The notes under the pieces were generated by a model. The model was not told the origin of the DNA. It saw nothing but the letters and a program-made list of their open reading frames with translations, and searched no databases. The translations under genes and the position numbers were made by a program. Source: Mycobacterium shimoidei (GTDB lineage Bacteria > Actinomycetota > Actinomycetes > Mycobacteriales > Mycobacteriaceae). Taken from it: a stretch of 38,300 nt of DNA. The stretch lies in assembly GCA_002101905.1 (NCBI GenBank), contig LQPU01000064.1, positions 1-38,300 of the forward strand, read 5' to 3'. Of this stretch, positions 25,502 to 33,568 are shown one piece after another (positions within the stretch are counted from its first letter, which is position 1; every line of letters starts with the position of its first letter).

Positions 25502-26404
25502 GTGAGCACCGGCGGATTCGACGTCCAAGCACGCCTCGGCACGCTGCTGACCGCCATGGTGACGCCGTTCGGCCCGGATGGCTCTGTGGACCTTGCCTGC
25601 GCCGCTCGCCTGGCGAACCATCTCGTCGACGCCGGATGCGACGGTTTGGTGGTGTCGGGCACCACCGGCGAGTCGCCGACCACGACCGACGCCGAGAAGC
25701 TGGCCTTGCTGCGCGCCGTGCTGAACGCGGTGGGCGACCGTGCCCGGATCATCGCCGGCGCCGGCAGCTACGACACCGCGCACAGCGTCCAGCTGGCCAA
25801 GGCATGCGCAGCCGAGGGCGCGCACGGCCTGCTGGTGGTCACCCCGTACTACTCCAGGCCGCCGCAGAGTGGGCTGATTGCGCACTTCACCGCGGTCGCC
25901 GACGCTACCGACCTGCCGGTGCTGCTCTACGACATCCCCGGACGCTCGGTGGTCCCGATCGAACCCGCCACCCTGGTTGCGCTGGCGTCGCACCCGAACA
26001 TCGTTGGGGTCAAAGATGCCAAGGGTGACCTGCACAGCGGCGGTCAGGTGATGGCCGACACCGGTCTGGCCTACTACTCCGGCGACGACACGCTCAACCT
26101 GCCCTGGCTGGCGATGGGCGCGGTCGGCTTCATCAGCGTGATCTCTCATTTGGCAGCAGGCCAGCTGCGAGAGCTATTGTCTGCCTTCAATTCTGGAGAT
26201 GTCGTTACCGCGCGCAAGATCAACGTCGCGGTGGCTCCGTTGTGCAACGCGATGGGCCGTCTCGGTGGCGTGACGATGTCTAAAACCGGTCTGCGCCTGC
26301 AGGGCATCGACGTGGGAGACCCGCGGCTGCCACAGATGCCCGCGACTCCCGAGCAGGTCGAAGCATTGGCCGCCGACATGCGTGCGGCCTCGGTGCTGCG
26401 GTGA
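25502..26404 (+). CDS. dapA: 4-hydroxy-tetrahydrodipicolinate synthase DapA
   Basis: A 300-residue TIM-barrel class I aldolase that condenses pyruvate with aspartate semialdehyde, the first committed step to diaminopimelate and lysine. Schiff-base lysine K171 lies in VGVKDAKGD, the same number as in M. tuberculosis DapA. VSGTTGESPT (pyruvate-carboxylate contact), VVTPYYSRP (catalytic Tyr) and LYDIPGRS are also visible. The product feeds DapB, encoded at the start of the window. The stop lies just before the rnj start, so dapA and rnj are probably co-transcribed. Confidence 0.97.
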   Translation: MSTGGFDVQARLGTLLTAMVTPFGPDGSVDLACAARLANHLVDAGCDGLVVSGTTGESPTTTDAEKLALLRAVLNAVGDRARIIAGAGSYDTAHSVQLAKACAAEGAHGLLVVTPYYSRPPQSGLIAHFTAVADATDLPVLLYDIPGRSVVPIEPATLVALASHPNIVGVKDAKGDLHSGGQVMADTGLAYYSGDDTLNLPWLAMGAVGFISVISHLAAGQLRELLSAFNSGDVVTARKINVAVAPLCNAMGRLGGVTMSKTGLRLQGIDVGDPRLPQMPATPEQVEALAADMRAASVLR

Positions 26405-26411
26405 GCTACAG

Positions 26412-28088
26412 GTGAACGAAGAACTCGCCCCGCCAAAACCATTGACCCCGGGCGGGTTGCGGGTCACCGCGTTGGGCGGTATCAGCGAAATCGGCCGCAA
26501 CATGACCGTCTTCGAGCACCTGGGCCGGTTGCTGATTATCGACTGCGGCGTGATGTTCCCCACCCACGACGAACCCGCCGTCGACTTGATCCTGCCGGAC
26601 CTGCGGCATATCGAGCACCGGCTCGACGACATCGAGGCCCTGGTGCTGACCCATGCACACGAGGACCACATCGGCGCCATCCCGTTTTTGCTCAAGATGC
26701 GCCCCGACATCCCGATCGTCGGATCGAAATTCACGTTGGCGCTGGTCGCCGCCAAATGCCGCGAGCATCAGCTCAAGCCGGTGTTGCTCGAGGTCGCCGA
26801 GGGGCAGCGCAGCACCCACGGGGTATTCGAGTGCGAGTACTTCGCCGTCAACCACTCCATCCCCGACGCCCTGGCGATCGCGGTGCGCACCGGCGCGGGA
26901 ACCGTCTTACACACCGGCGACATCAAACTCGACCAACTCCCGCTCGACGGCCGTCCCACCGACCTGCCCGGGATGTCCCGGCTCGGTGACGACGGTGTGG
27001 ACCTGTTCCTGTGCGACTCGACCAATGCCGAGATCCCCGGCGTTGGGCCGAGCGAAAGCGAGGTCGGCCCGACTCTGCACCGGTTGATCCGTGGTGCCGA
27101 GGGGCGGGTGCTCGTGGCATGCTTCGCCTCCAACGTCGATCGCGTGCAGCAAATCGTCGACGCCGCTGTGGCGTTGGGCCGACGGGTGTCGTTCGTCGGC
27201 CGATCCATGGTGCGCAACATGGGAATTGCGCGCGAGCTCGGTTTCTTACGGGTAGACGACTCCGACCTGCTCGACATCGGTGCGGCAGAGATGATGCCAC
27301 CAGAACGGGTGGTGCTGATCACGACCGGCACTCAGGGCGAGCCGATGTCGGCGCTGTCGCGTATGTCGCGCGGCGAGCATCGCAGCATCACGCTGACGTC
27401 AGACGACCTGATCATCCTCTCGTCATCGCTGATTCCGGGCAACGAGGAAGCCGTCTTCGGCGTCATCGATTCGCTGTCCAGGATCGGTGCCCGCGTGGTC
27501 ACTAATCAGCAAGTGCGCGTGCATGTTTCAGGCCATGCCTACGCTGGTGAACTGCTGTTCTTGTACAACGGGGTGCGGCCGCGCAACGTCATGCCGGTGC
27601 ACGGCACCTGGCGGATGCTGCGCGCCAACGCCCAGCTGGCCGCCCGCACCGGGGTGCCCGAGGAGTCGATCTTGCTGGCGGAGAACGGCGTCAGCGTCGA
27701 CTTGGTGGGCGGTAGGGCCACCATCGCCGGTGCGGTGCCCGTCGGCAAGATGTTCGTCGACGGTTTGATCGTCGGCGACGTCGGCGATACCACGCTTGGC
27801 GAGCGGCTCATTCTGTCGTCGGGTTTCGTCGCGGTAACCGTGGTGGTACGACGCGGGACCGGAAAGCCCGCCGCCCCACCGCATCTGCACTCGCGCGGCT
27901 TCTCCGAAGATCCCAAGGCGCTGGAACCGGCCGTGTGTAAAGTCGAGGCCGAGCTGGAATTGCTTGCCGCCGAGAACGTAACTGATCCGGTTCGCATTGC
28001 CCAGGCGGTGCGCCGCACGGTCGGCAAGTGGGTGGGTGAAACTTATCGCCGGCAGCCTATGATCGTGCCAACCGTACTGGAGATCTAG
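26412..28088 (+). CDS. rnj: Ribonuclease J
   Basis: A 558-residue metallo-beta-lactamase/beta-CASP ribonuclease, the same length as M. tuberculosis Rv2752c. The Zn-binding motif HAHEDH gives H81, H83, D85 and H86. Further beta-CASP motifs include HTGDIKLDQLP, CDSTNAE, TGTQGEP, VHVSGHA and MPVHGTWRML. It acts in mRNA and rRNA processing and decay, with endonuclease and 5'-3' exonuclease activities known for the family. The GTG at 26412 is chosen over an in-frame GTG at 26382 inside dapA because it reproduces the family N-terminus. A long hairpin follows the stop. Confidence 0.96.
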   Translation: MNEELAPPKPLTPGGLRVTALGGISEIGRNMTVFEHLGRLLIIDCGVMFPTHDEPAVDLILPDLRHIEHRLDDIEALVLTHAHEDHIGAIPFLLKMRPDIPIVGSKFTLALVAAKCREHQLKPVLLEVAEGQRSTHGVFECEYFAVNHSIPDALAIAVRTGAGTVLHTGDIKLDQLPLDGRPTDLPGMSRLGDDGVDLFLCDSTNAEIPGVGPSESEVGPTLHRLIRGAEGRVLVACFASNVDRVQQIVDAAVALGRRVSFVGRSMVRNMGIARELGFLRVDDSDLLDIGAAEMMPPERVVLITTGTQGEPMSALSRMSRGEHRSITLTSDDLIILSSSLIPGNEEAVFGVIDSLSRIGARVVTNQQVRVHVSGHAYAGELLFLYNGVRPRNVMPVHGTWRMLRANAQLAARTGVPEESILLAENGVSVDLVGGRATIAGAVPVGKMFVDGLIVGDVGDTTLGERLILSSGFVAVTVVVRRGTGKPAAPPHLHSRGFSEDPKALEPAVCKVEAELELLAAENVTDPVRIAQAVRRTVGKWVGETYRRQPMIVPTVLEI

Positions 28089-28094
28089 GTCTTG

Positions 28095-28161
28095 GGCGTT
28101 GAGATTGCGCCCAGGGCTGTGATTTTCGCTCGATCACGACCCTGGACGCAATCTCAACGTC
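28095..28161. terminator. Long hairpin between convergent rnj and the methyltransferase gene
   Basis: Arms 28095-28123 and 28133-28161 are 29 bases each and pair at 25 positions around a nine-base loop. The arm core is GTTGAGATTGCG. The hairpin fills nearly the whole 84-base gap between two convergent genes, so it can serve as a terminator for both. It lacks a clear T run, as is common in mycobacteria. Its length and near-perfect symmetry suggest a dispersed palindromic element. Confidence 0.65.
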
Positions 28162-28172
28162 AGCGCGGAGCC

Positions 28173-29042
28173 CTACGCCTTTTCGGCGTACGCAGACCAT
28201 TCCAGCTGTGATGCCGGCAGATTGCGGCCGGCCGGCTTGACATAGTTGTGGACAAAATAATCGGGCCCGGCCTGCTCCACCAGGCGCCAATCGAATTCGT
28301 CGAGGAAGGCTGCGACGTCCTGAGTCTGGATACCGAAGTGCCAGAGTTGCCGACGCTGCCGTACCTTGCGATACAACGTGCGGGTGCCATACAGGTTGGT
28401 GCCATCGATGAAATCACGACGGACATATGTGAATACCAAGCGGCTGCCTGTGGGCACCGGCCGCAACCCTTCCAGGGTTGCTCGGACGGCGTCCTCGGTC
28501 AGGTATTGGGTCACACCTTCCCAGATGAAAAAGGTGCGGTAGTTAGCTTGGTAGCCGTGCTCGGCCAGCGTGGTGAGCAAGTCGTCGCGTTCGAAATCCA
28601 TCGGCACCAACCGGACTGACCGCGGCTGTGCGCCCAGGACGCGGCGCACGATCGCCGCCTTGCGGGCGATATTGATGGTTTGGTCCACTTCGAAGATCGG
28701 GATATGGGTGTGCTGCGCGAGATGATAAGCACGAGTGTCCAATCCGGCGCCGAGGATCACCACTGCATCGATGTCGCCGAGCGCTTCGTTGAGCTTGTCG
28801 GCGATGTAGCGTTTGCGGCAGGCCATATTGACCCACAACCCCGGGCCCATCGACTCCGACGCACGAACGAACAGCGACCGCAGCGGCGCCGGCCGTGTGG
28901 CGGCAACCAGCCACCGCGCCGGCATTGGCAGAAATCGACCGGCCAGGTCGTCGTCCACCAGCCGTCGCCCGGGCGGCTGATGGTGCTCGATGGCCGCCAA
29001 GATCATGGGTCCAAAAGCCGTCTGCGCAGCCGGATTTGCCAC
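28173..29042 (-). CDS. SAM-dependent methyltransferase, leucine carboxyl methyltransferase-like family (Rv2751-like)
   Basis: A 289-residue class I methyltransferase of the large mycobacterial family related to leucine carboxyl methyltransferases. The SAM-binding motif VVILGAGLDTRAYHL, followed by FEVDQ, is diagnostic. FIWEGVTQYL is another family segment. The substrate is unknown; an O-methylation of a carboxylate or hydroxyl is likely. The frame stays open far upstream through the next gene, but GTG 29042 gives a sensible N-terminus (ANPAAQTAFGP) five bases after the dehydrogenase stop. It is the last gene of a three-gene minus operon matching Rv2749-Rv2751. Confidence 0.86.
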   Translation of the reverse strand: MANPAAQTAFGPMILAAIEHHQPPGRRLVDDDLAGRFLPMPARWLVAATRPAPLRSLFVRASESMGPGLWVNMACRKRYIADKLNEALGDIDAVVILGAGLDTRAYHLAQHTHIPIFEVDQTINIARKAAIVRRVLGAQPRSVRLVPMDFERDDLLTTLAEHGYQANYRTFFIWEGVTQYLTEDAVRATLEGLRPVPTGSRLVFTYVRRDFIDGTNLYGTRTLYRKVRQRRQLWHFGIQTQDVAAFLDEFDWRLVEQAGPDYFVHNYVKPAGRNLPASQLEWSAYAEKA

Positions 29043-29047
29043 CGTTA

Positions 29048-29869
29048 TCAGCGCTTGTTCAGAAAGCCCGCATCGACCGGCAAGGTGATGCCGGTGATGT
29101 AGCGCGCCTGGTCGGACACCAGCCACGCCACCGCGTTGGCGATGTCGTCGGGTTGCAACACCTGGACCGGTAGCGCATTGCCCATGTCGGGTGGGGAATC
29201 GGATTGGGCGAGTAAGTCCGCCAACCACTGTCGGGTGAACTCGTTGTTGATCATCGGCGTGTCGACGCCGGCGGGATGCACCGAGTTGACCCGGATACTG
29301 TACGGGGCAAGGTGATTGGCGTAGACCCGCATCAATCCGACCAGCCCGTGTTTGGCAGCGGCATACCCGATGGAGCCGGCATCGGGGCTGCCGATACCGG
29401 CCAGCCCCGCGGCCGAACTGATCAGCACGATCGACCCCCCGTCGCCCTGCGAAATCATCGTCGGTATCGCGACCTCGACGGTGTGGTGCGCACCGGTGAG
29501 GTTGACGTCGATCACGTCGCGCCACCCGTCGGCGCCGGCCTGCATCGGTGCGATCCCGGCGTTGGCCACGACGATGTCCAGCCGACCCAGCTCGTCGAGA
29601 CCGGCCTGCAAGGCGGCGTTCAGCGAGTCGCGATCGCGCACGTCGCCTTGGCTGGCCACGATGCGCGCGCCGGCGTCTTCGACGAGCTTTACCGTGGCGG
29701 CCAGATCGTCGGGGGTGGCCATTGGGTAGGGCACGCTGGCGATCTGCGCGCACAGGTCGACGGCGATGATGTCGGCGCCGTCGGAGGCCAGCCGTACCGC
29801 GTGGGCGCGGCCCTGACCGCGGGCGGCGCCGGTGATCAGCGCGACTTTTCCGGCTAGCGGGCCCGCCAT
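29048..29869 (-). CDS. Mycofactocin-type short-chain dehydrogenase (Rv2750-like)
   Basis: A 273-residue SDR with TGAARGQGRAHAVRLA at the nucleotide site and the insertion after the second strand (VDLCAQIASVPYPMATPDDL). This insertion marks mycofactocin-coupled dehydrogenases, which bind NAD tightly and pass electrons to the redox peptide mycofactocin. VANAGIAPM and the catalytic GYAAAKHG are present. The substrate is probably an alcohol or its carbonyl. The ATG at 29869 overlaps the upstream stop by one base (TGATG), coupling it to the monooxygenase-like gene. Membership of the mycofactocin group is inferred from the insertion only. Confidence 0.88.
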   Translation of the reverse strand: MAGPLAGKVALITGAARGQGRAHAVRLASDGADIIAVDLCAQIASVPYPMATPDDLAATVKLVEDAGARIVASQGDVRDRDSLNAALQAGLDELGRLDIVVANAGIAPMQAGADGWRDVIDVNLTGAHHTVEVAIPTMISQGDGGSIVLISSAAGLAGIGSPDAGSIGYAAAKHGLVGLMRVYANHLAPYSIRVNSVHPAGVDTPMINNEFTRQWLADLLAQSDSPPDMGNALPVQVLQPDDIANAVAWLVSDQARYITGITLPVDAGFLNKR

Positions 29870-30183
29870 CAGCGGCGAAGCTGGCCCTTGTCCGGATCGC
29901 CGGCCACGACGGGAGTCAGCATCTTGATGTCGGGCGCCCCGACCAGATGCTCGCCGGCGTCTTTGAACATGGTGGTCACCGCGGGCGCGGAGCTGTGCGC
30001 CTTGAGCGCGTCGGCGTCGGCCCACTGCTCGATGAACACGAAGGTCTCCCCGGATTCGTGCAGCGCGTAGAGCTGACAGCCCGCTTCGTTGTGCACTTCT
30101 TGGACCGCGCGGGTCAGGATGTCGCGGACGGTGTCGACCGATTCGGGTTTGACGGTCATGGTGGCAACGACGACGACGGGCAT
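29869..30183 (-). CDS. ABM-domain protein (antibiotic biosynthesis monooxygenase family, Rv2749-like)
   Basis: A 104-residue single ABM domain (ferredoxin-like dimeric barrel). It begins VVVVATMTVKPESVDTVRDIL and contains NEAGCQLYALHES and FVFIEQWADADALKAH, all typical of the family. Such proteins act as small cofactor-free oxygenases or bind haem or quinones; the role here is unknown. A good ribosome binding site (AGGAG) lies about eight bases before the ATG. It heads the operon with the mycofactocin-type dehydrogenase and the methyltransferase. Confidence 0.88.
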   Translation of the reverse strand: MPVVVVATMTVKPESVDTVRDILTRAVQEVHNEAGCQLYALHESGETFVFIEQWADADALKAHSSAPAVTTMFKDAGEHLVGAPDIKMLTPVVAGDPDKGQLRR

Positions 30184-30431
30184 GCGACGAACTCCTCACT
30201 GAGTCGCGGCGATCGCAAGCGCGGGGCGGGCGCAGCGGGTCGCCGCCGTATGACGTACCGGACGGCCATCACCCTACTCAGGTGCGCCCGACGGGCCGCG
30301 TGGTGAGCAGTGCTTTCACCCGTGCGGCGCCGGAATGGCCCGATTGCCCGAGACGATGACCAAATTGACACCCTTCTGTGACCCGTGTGGCTGATGGTGA
30401 ATATGGGGCGCTTGCGACTAGGCTGGAGCCC
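30184..30431. promoter_or_regulatory. Divergent region between the ABM gene and ftsK, with ftsK -10
   Basis: This 248-base gap holds no gene that can be supported. TAGGCT at 30419-30424 ends seven bases before the ftsK ATG and would give a leaderless transcript. A perfect TTGACA at 30365-30370 has no -10 at the usual spacing. The Shine-Dalgarno sequence of the ABM gene (minus strand) is near 30192-30196. Nothing else was recognised. Confidence 0.45.
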
Positions 30432-32888
30432 ATGGCTAGTAAGACCGTTGCGCGATCTGGCGCCCGAACAAGCAGGTCAAGAGCCACTTCCCGGGGGAGC
30501 GGCCGGCCCGCGCGCCCGGCGTCGCCGCGCCGCAGGCCCGCTCGGCGGCGTAACTCCTCCCTGGTTGCCTCGGCGGGGCTGACCTGCGGGCGGGCCATGC
30601 GCGCGACGTGGCTGATGCTCGCCAAAGGCGCCGGGACCACCGCGCGTTCGGTCGGGCGGGCCCGCGAAATCGACCCGGGCCATCGCCGCGACGGGATTGC
30701 GCTGACGCTGCTGGGCGTGGCGGTGGTGATTGCCGCCAGCTGCTGGTTCGACGCCGCCCGCCCGGTTGGCGCCTGGGTCGACTCGGTGCTGCGCACGTTC
30801 ATCGGTTCGGGCGTCGTAATCCTGCCGGTGGTCACCGCCGCGGTGGCCGTGGTGTTGATGCGCACCGAGCCGAACCCCGATGCGCGGCCACGGCTGGTGC
30901 TGGGCGCGGCGATGGTGGCCGTACCGGTGCTGGGGCTGTGGCATCTGTGGGCCGGGTCTCCGGACAACCCGGTCGGGCGGCAGCACGCGGCGGGCTTTGT
31001 CGGGTTCGCTATTGCAGGGCCGCTCTCCGAGGGGTTGAGCGTGTGGATTGCCGCGCCACTGCTGTTCATCGGGTCGCTGTTTGGTCTGCTGCTGTTGACC
31101 GGCACCACGATTCGCGAGGTGCCCGAGACGGTGCGCGCCATGTTCGCCACCCGGATGTTCGACCGTGGGTACTTCGACGAGCCCGAGTATGACGAGGCCG
31201 AAGATAGTGTCGCCGAAGACTTTTCCGACGGTTACTACGACGACGCCAGCTATGGCGACGAGTCCCAGCCGTGGCCTTCCGGTAAGGATCCTGTCGCGCC
31301 CGACGACACGCCCACGGTGCCCGAGCCGACCGTTTCGCGCGGCCGCCGGAAGGCTAAGCGAGAGCCGTTGGTGGTGGACCGGGTGGTGGAAGGACCGTAC
31401 ACGCTGCCGCCGTTGAGCTTGCTGGTTGCGGGCGATCCACCCAAGAAGCGCAGCGCAGCCAATGACTACATGGTCGACGCCATCACCTCGGTGCTCGAGC
31501 AGTTCAAGGTCGACGCGGCCGTCACCGGCTGCACCCGGGGGCCCACGGTGACGCGCTACGAGGTCGAGCTGGGGCCAGGGGTCAAGGTCGAGAAAATCAC
31601 TGCGCTGCAACGCAATATCGCCTACGCGGTGGCCACCGAGAGTGTCCGGATGCTGGCGCCGATCCCCGGCAAGTCCGCTGTCGGCATCGAGGTGCCCAAC
31701 ACCGACCGGGAGGTGGTGCGGCTGGCCGACGTGCTCACCGCCCCGGTGACCCGCCGCGACCACCATCCGCTGGTGATCGCATTGGGCAAAGACATTGAGG
31801 GCGATTTCATTTCGGCCAACCTGGCCAAGATGCCGCACCTGCTGGTAGCGGGCTCCACCGGATCCGGCAAGTCCAGCTTCGTCAACTCGATGCTGGTGTC
31901 GCTGTTGGCGCGCGCCACCCCCGAGGAGGTCAGGATGATCCTGATCGACCCGAAGATGGTGGAACTGACGCCGTACGAAGGCATTCCGCATCTGATCACC
32001 CCGATCATCACCCAGCCGAAGAAAGCCGCCGCGGCGCTGGCCTGGCTGGTCGAGGAGATGGAGCAGCGCTACCAGGACATGCAGGCGTCGCGGGTGCGGC
32101 ACATCGACGACTTCAACGCCAAGGTGCGCTCCGGTGAGATCACCACGCCGCTGGGCAGTCAACGCGAATACCGGCCATACCCATATGTGGTGGCGATCGT
32201 CGACGAACTGGCCGACCTGATGATGACCGCTCCTCGCGACGTCGAGGACGCCATCGTGCGGATCACCCAGAAGGCCCGTGCGGCCGGCATTCACCTGGTG
32301 TTGGCCACCCAGCGGCCGTCGGTCGATGTGGTCACCGGACTGATCAAGACGAACGTGCCGTCCCGGTTGGCTTTCGCGACGTCGTCGCTCACCGACAGCC
32401 GGGTGATCCTGGACCAGGCAGGCGCCGAGAAACTGATCGGCATGGGCGACGGCCTGTACCTGCCGATGGGGGCGAGCAAGCCGCTACGGCTACAGGGCGC
32501 GTTCATCACCGACGAGGAGATTCAGGCGGTCGTCGCAGCCTGCAAGGAGCAGGCCGAGCCGGAGTACACCGAGGGCGTCACCACCGCTAAGTCCACGTTG
32601 GAGCGCAAAGACGTTGACCCCGACATCGGCGACGACATGGACGTTTTTCTGCAAGCCGTCGAGTTGGTGGTCTCGAGCCAATTCGGGTCCACCTCGATGC
32701 TGCAGCGCAAGCTGCGAGTCGGGTTCGCCAAAGCCGGACGGCTGATGGACCTCATGGAGACCCGGGGCATTGTCGGGCCGTCGGAGGGGTCCAAGGCCCG
32801 CGACGTGCTGGTCAAGCCCGACGAGCTGGCCGCGACGTTGGCGTCGATCCGCGGCGGCGGGGACGGCGACGACGAGCCCGCCGAATAG
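30432..32888 (+). CDS. ftsK: DNA translocase FtsK
   Basis: An 818-residue septal DNA pump that clears chromosome termini during division. An Arg-rich N-terminus (1-45) is followed by four likely membrane helices (about 88-106, 123-143, 155-173, 203-223). A linker rich in Asp and Glu comes next (about 235-285). The RecA-like motor has Walker A GSTGSGKS (G474-S481, K480) and Walker B IVDELADLMM (D591-E592). A C-terminal winged-helix gamma domain (about 730-800, SSQFGSTSMLQRKLRVGFAK) reads polar DNA motifs. It is somewhat shorter than M. tuberculosis FtsK, mainly in the N-terminal part. The ATG at 30432 is supported by TAGGCT seven bases upstream. Confidence 0.95.
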   Translation: MASKTVARSGARTSRSRATSRGSGRPARPASPRRRPARRRNSSLVASAGLTCGRAMRATWLMLAKGAGTTARSVGRAREIDPGHRRDGIALTLLGVAVVIAASCWFDAARPVGAWVDSVLRTFIGSGVVILPVVTAAVAVVLMRTEPNPDARPRLVLGAAMVAVPVLGLWHLWAGSPDNPVGRQHAAGFVGFAIAGPLSEGLSVWIAAPLLFIGSLFGLLLLTGTTIREVPETVRAMFATRMFDRGYFDEPEYDEAEDSVAEDFSDGYYDDASYGDESQPWPSGKDPVAPDDTPTVPEPTVSRGRRKAKREPLVVDRVVEGPYTLPPLSLLVAGDPPKKRSAANDYMVDAITSVLEQFKVDAAVTGCTRGPTVTRYEVELGPGVKVEKITALQRNIAYAVATESVRMLAPIPGKSAVGIEVPNTDREVVRLADVLTAPVTRRDHHPLVIALGKDIEGDFISANLAKMPHLLVAGSTGSGKSSFVNSMLVSLLARATPEEVRMILIDPKMVELTPYEGIPHLITPIITQPKKAAAALAWLVEEMEQRYQDMQASRVRHIDDFNAKVRSGEITTPLGSQREYRPYPYVVAIVDELADLMMTAPRDVEDAIVRITQKARAAGIHLVLATQRPSVDVVTGLIKTNVPSRLAFATSSLTDSRVILDQAGAEKLIGMGDGLYLPMGASKPLRLQGAFITDEEIQAVVAACKEQAEPEYTEGVTTAKSTLERKDVDPDIGDDMDVFLQAVELVVSSQFGSTSMLQRKLRVGFAKAGRLMDLMETRGIVGPSEGSKARDVLVKPDELAATLASIRGGGDGDDEPAE

Positions 32889-32909
32889 CGCCGAATAGCC
32901 CCGAAGAGC
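32880..32909 (+). repeat. 10-base tandem repeat across the ftsK stop codon
   Basis: GCCGAATAGC at 32880-32889 is repeated exactly at 32890-32899 and imperfectly (CCCGAAGAGC) at 32900-32909. The first copy contains the TAG stop of ftsK. The array looks like slippage and does not alter the protein end. Confidence 0.6.
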
Positions 32910-32928
32910 GCCGCGTCGCGCGCGTAGC

Positions 32929-32986
32929 GCCGAGTGTGCGGCCAGCTTCACGTTCGGCACCGAGTGTGCAGCCAGCTGCACACTCG
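32929..32986. terminator. Two tandem palindromes between convergent ftsK and Rv2747-like gene
   Basis: The second hairpin is perfect: arms CGAGTGTGCAG (32961-32971) and CTGCACACTCG (32976-32986) around CCAG. The first (32929-32958) has 10-base arms with two mismatches around a 10-base loop. The two share the core CCGAGTGTGC-GCCAGCT-CAC with a period of 30 bases. Placed between convergent genes without a T run, they fit a bidirectional mycobacterial terminator. Confidence 0.65.
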
Positions 32987-33000
32987 CGAGCCAGAGCACG

Positions 33001-33495
33001 TTAGAGCACCAGCAGCATCCGCGAATTGCCCAGGATGTTCGGCTTGACGTAGCTCAGGTCCAAGAACTCGGCGACACCGATGTCGTACGAACGGCACATC
33101 TCCTCGAACACCTCGGCCGTCACCGGGGTGCCCTCGATCTCGGTGAACCCATGCCGGCTGAAGAACTCGGTTTCGAAGGTCAGCACGAACAGCCGCTGGA
33201 GCTGCAACTCGCGCGCCACCTCGATGAGCCGGTCCACGATCGCATGGCCGATGCCGCGGCCGGTCATGCTGGGGTCGACGGCCACCGTGCGCACCTCGCC
33301 GAGATCCGACCACAGCACGTGCAGCGCCCCGCAGCCGACGACCTCGCCGTCGTACTCGGCGACCCAGAATTCCTGCACCGCCTCGTACAACGTCACCAGG
33401 TTCTTTTCCAGCAGGATCTTGCCGGCGTAGGTGTCCACCAGGCGCTTGATCGCCGGCACATCCGAGGTTCGCGCGCGCCGGACCGCTGCGTTCAC
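33001..33495 (-). CDS. argA: GNAT N-acetyltransferase, Rv2747-like (N-acetylglutamate synthase candidate)
   Basis: A 164-residue GNAT-fold acetyltransferase. The acetyl-CoA loop VDPSMTGRGIGHAIVDRL lies at about residues 73-90, and LFVLTFETEFFSRHGF is typical of the N-acetylglutamate synthase-like group. Rv2747 of M. tuberculosis has been assigned as the amino-acid acetyltransferase that starts arginine synthesis; the similarity and matching position next to ftsK and pgsA3 support the same role here. The GTG at 33495 lies six bases from a minus-strand TACTCT (33507-33502), suggesting a leaderless transcript. Confidence 0.88.
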   Translation of the reverse strand: MNAAVRRARTSDVPAIKRLVDTYAGKILLEKNLVTLYEAVQEFWVAEYDGEVVGCGALHVLWSDLGEVRTVAVDPSMTGRGIGHAIVDRLIEVARELQLQRLFVLTFETEFFSRHGFTEIEGTPVTAEVFEEMCRSYDIGVAEFLDLSYVKPNILGNSRMLLVL

Positions 33496-33501
33496 GGGTG
33501 C

Positions 33502-33562
33502 AGAGTATCGGTTTCAGCTCGGGTCGCCGCTATTCGGTGAGCAGAGGGCCAACCGATATTCT
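33502..33562. promoter_or_regulatory. Divergent -10 elements of the acetyltransferase gene and pgsA3
   Basis: In the 73-base gap, TACTCT on the minus strand (33507-33502) ends six bases before the argA-like GTG. TATTCT on the plus strand (33557-33562) ends six bases before the pgsA3 GTG. Both fit TANNNT and imply transcription starting at the start codons. Confidence 0.55.
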
Positions 33563-33568
33563 GATGCC

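Noticed and set aside
29043..29753. N-terminal extension of the methyltransferase frame to 526 codons
   Set aside because: The extra part is the shadow of the SDR gene in another frame; family similarity begins near 29042.
30365..30370. Perfect TTGACA as a -35 for ftsK
   Set aside because: No -10 follows at 16 to 19 bases, and the better -10 (TAGGCT, 30419) is too far away.
30477..32294. 605-codon minus frame inside ftsK
   Set aside because: Antisense to the FtsK membrane and motor domains; composition (His, Gln, Arg) is that of a shadow frame and no domain is visible.
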